Below, piece by piece: positions 14,517 through 16,102 of a DNA stretch of 16,102 nucleotides. Numbering within the stretch: position 1 is the stretch's first letter; each line of letters begins with the position of its first letter. The stretch lies in NCBI GenBank assembly GCA_016710435.1, contig JADJVV010000046.1, forward strand, positions 1 through 16,102, read 5' to 3'. The DNA is from Hyphomicrobiales bacterium. Lineage in GTDB: Bacteria > Pseudomonadota > Alphaproteobacteria > Rhizobiales > Aestuariivirgaceae. Below the pieces are notes generated by a model, which saw only the letters and a program-made list of their open reading frames with translations, did no database searches and was not told the DNA's origin. A program made the position numbers and the translations under genes.

Positions 14517-14774
14517 ACCAGACAAGACTCGGATCATTCATCGAGTCCTGGGTCAACGTGCTGATCGGGTTCGGCATCAACTTCGTCGCCAACCGGCTGA
14601 TCCCTGCCGGCATTCGGCTTCATTGACACTCGCTGACCGTGGCGACGAACGTCTCATCGGCCTCATCTACACCGCGGTCAGCGTCGTCAGATCCTATGCC
14701 ATTCGCCGCCGGTTCAACGCCAGGCCGCACGCCGCCGCCATGAAACCCGCCGGCGACCCCATGGACACGATTGA
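14513..14774 (+). CDS. Small phage membrane protein (DUF7220-like), frameshifted
   Basis: ATG 14513 (MNQTRLGSFIESWVNVLIGF then GINFVANRLIP) overlaps the methyltransferase stop. A second hydrophobic helix (RLIGLIYTAVSVVRSYAIRR then RFNAR) follows in another frame from about 14638, so one or two indels lie near 14610-14640. Two membrane helices separated by a short loop and ending in VRSYxxRRxFN are typical of a common phage protein of about 80 residues next to primase genes; I recall it as DUF7220, with no known function. The natural stop is not visible in the second frame, which runs into the primase frame; the end given is the nearest stop in another frame and is uncertain. Confidence 0.6.
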
Positions 14775-16102
14775 ATTCCTGCGCCGCATCCTGCCGGTAC
14801 AGGGCTCCGCACCGTCGCCGCCAGGCTGATCAACGGCAAATTCAAGAACCAGGTCTGCGACTGGATCGGGGAACTGGCGCAACAGGTACGCCTGACGACG
14901 CCGCCGGCGTATACGCCTACATGGCAGTAGCTGCCTACCGCGAGCGCAGCGTCGACACCGTCAGGCCTGATGGCTCTGTCTGGCACCAGGTCCGCACGCA
15001 CAAGAACGTCCGGGCGTTGCGTTCGTTCTTCATGGACCTCGATGTCGACGCCGGCAACCGAAAGAAGTTCGCGAAAATCGCAGGAAAAAGCCTGCGAACA
15101 ACTGTTGCTGTTCTGTGCGGCAACCCACCCGTCTATGCCAACAGAAAGCGATTCAGCGGCGGCGGCGTCCACATATTGAGCCTCGAAAATCACATCCAAC
15201 CTGAAGCCCGAAACAAACTGCGGAAAGCCCCCAAAAGCCCTCTAGCGCACCACAAATTCCGCGCCGACCCAGCCTGTACCAGTGACCTTGCGCGTGTCCT
15301 GCGGCCTGTTTGAACCCATAACCGTGTTGTCTCACCGCACCGCGACCCGTTGAGCTTATTGCCGACGCTGTTCCTGTCGCTTTCGCGGTTTTCCAACGAT
15401 GTGTCGCTGATGCGTTCGCCACAGTCGGAGCTGCTTCCCGGAAGGGCCGAGGCAAGTCGAAGCCCGGACCGAAACGCTCAACCAAGCCTTCAGCTGTCAA
15501 AAAAAAACTCCTTCCCGCCGTGCTCTGCAATTAAGGTAGCTGATCGCTGCGCGCAAAGTCCGTGTAGTGCGTGATAATGTTGCCGGATTCAACGAGCCAC
15601 AGTTCTACACCGCGTACAACTGTTGGTGAATTCGATAGAAGGCGACGAGCTGATCCACCAGTGGCAAGTAAGAACCCGCATTCATAACGGGCGTCGGGGT
15701 TCAGACAAGAAGATCGCGCAGATACGGAGCAGTCTATTACCCGCCGCTCTGCACAACGTTCGAGAGTCGCAATCCCGGCGGGTGCGGACGGCTATTGCGC
15801 GTTCCGCGGCAAGATCAGTTCGCCGGCCCAGTTGGGCACTCCAGGTCGCCAGCGCGCCGCAATCGGTGATCCAGGTGAAGATCGCCAACGTTACCACCGT
15901 CGTCACGCTACCGTGGCACCACCCGAGGGCTTCACTCGCGGGTTCTCAAGACGGCGGGCAAGTTCGACGGCGGCATCTACGTGGAGCAGGACGGCGTCAC
16001 GCATCTCATCTACGAGTTCGATTCGTTTCCCGTTGAACTCGCCTATGACGAACAGCTTGGCTACATGACCATGCGGTGGCGGCACTGGCCGCCCAACGAA
16101 GG
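14761..16102 (+). CDS. AEP-type DNA primase (primase-polymerase), 3' truncated and frameshifted
   Basis: ATG 14761 starts MDTIEFLRRILPVQG; ARLINGKFKN follows in a second frame. AAGVYAYMAVAAYRERSVDT leads to RALRSFFMDLDVDAGNRKKF with the DxD metal motif of archaeo-eukaryotic primases. FSGGGVHI (about 15157-15175) is the sGGxH catalytic motif. DLARVLRPVGTHNRV (about 15282-15325, assembled across a shift) matches the VLRxPGTxN motif. Further on come IADAVPVAFAVFQRCVADAF, then IKVADRCAQ, FNEPQFYTAYN, then IEGDELIHQW, KKIAQIRS and the zinc-type CTTFESRNPGGC joined across a shift to YCAFRGKISSPAQLGTP (about 15750-15842). The last stretch KFDGGIYVEQDGVTHLIYEF is clean in one frame to 16102. The gene runs off the window, where a helicase domain may follow. 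At least nine frame changes are needed. The primase would make primers for the PolA at 214-1949. Confidence 0.85.

Noticed and set aside
15501..15510. Run of A as a possible slippery site or terminator
   Set aside because: It lies inside the recovered primase frame as Lys codons (SAVKKKLLPAV); no hairpin precedes it.
1..16102. CRISPR arrays, tRNA genes, insertion sequences and attachment sites
   Set aside because: No regularly spaced short repeats, no cloverleaf-like sequence with a TTCRANY arm, no transposase motifs and no integrase were seen on either strand.

Overview
The window is the early/replication region of a tailed bacteriophage (or prophage), probably infecting a high-GC proteobacterium. 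The evidence is gene content and layout. All supported genes lie on the plus strand and are packed head to tail with ATGA, TGATG or GTGA overlaps. The set is typical of phage replication modules: family A DNA polymerase, dNMP kinase, DHH phosphoesterase, RecB/Cas4-like nuclease, VRR-NUC nuclease, SNF2 helicase, PAPS-reductase-like PP-loop protein, a Cys4 protein resembling phage ssDNA-binding proteins, C5 cytosine methyltransferase and an archaeo-eukaryotic-type (AEP) primase. The host is an inference; nothing in the window names it.

Layout. 1-223: tail of an HNH homing endonuclease. 214-1949: DNA polymerase A, broken by frameshifts and lacking the motif B region. 1946-2667: dNMP kinase. 2678-2868: small conserved protein. 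2871-3810: DHH phosphoesterase. 3798-4337: second HNH endonuclease with a helix-turn-helix tail. 4334-4841: small unknown genes. 4838-5641: PD-(D/E)XK nuclease with an extra Cys/His-rich N-terminus. 5739-6126: frameshifted unknown gene. 6123-9724: a clean, translationally coupled run (VRR-NUC, three small proteins, SNF2 helicase, PP-loop protein, coiled-coil protein). 9758-9766: probable promoter. 9789-12243: Gam-like/unknown protein, small zinc-binding protein, Cys4 protein with a long Ala/Pro tail. 12243-12506: XRE-like HTH. 12553-14516: C5 methyltransferase split by a third HNH endonuclease. 14513-14774: small membrane protein. 14761-16102: AEP primase running off the window.

The genes fit together as nucleotide supply (dNMP kinase), priming and synthesis (primase, PolA), strand handling (SNF2, Cys4 protein), end processing and recycling (VRR-NUC, RecB-like nuclease, DHH) and DNA modification (C5 methyltransferase, possibly the PP-loop protein). 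Three HNH homing endonucleases sit beside or inside the replication genes.

A dominant feature is the number of single-base frameshifts in genes whose protein sequence is otherwise well conserved (214-3300, 3850-4100, 5640-6120, 11590-12060, 12640-16102), whereas about 5.5 kb (6123-11590) is clean. I read most of these as sequencing or assembly indels rather than decay. The most interesting real signal is the insertion of an HNH endonuclease into the methyltransferase gene between its conserved motifs IX and X, with almost no extra sequence that could be an intron.
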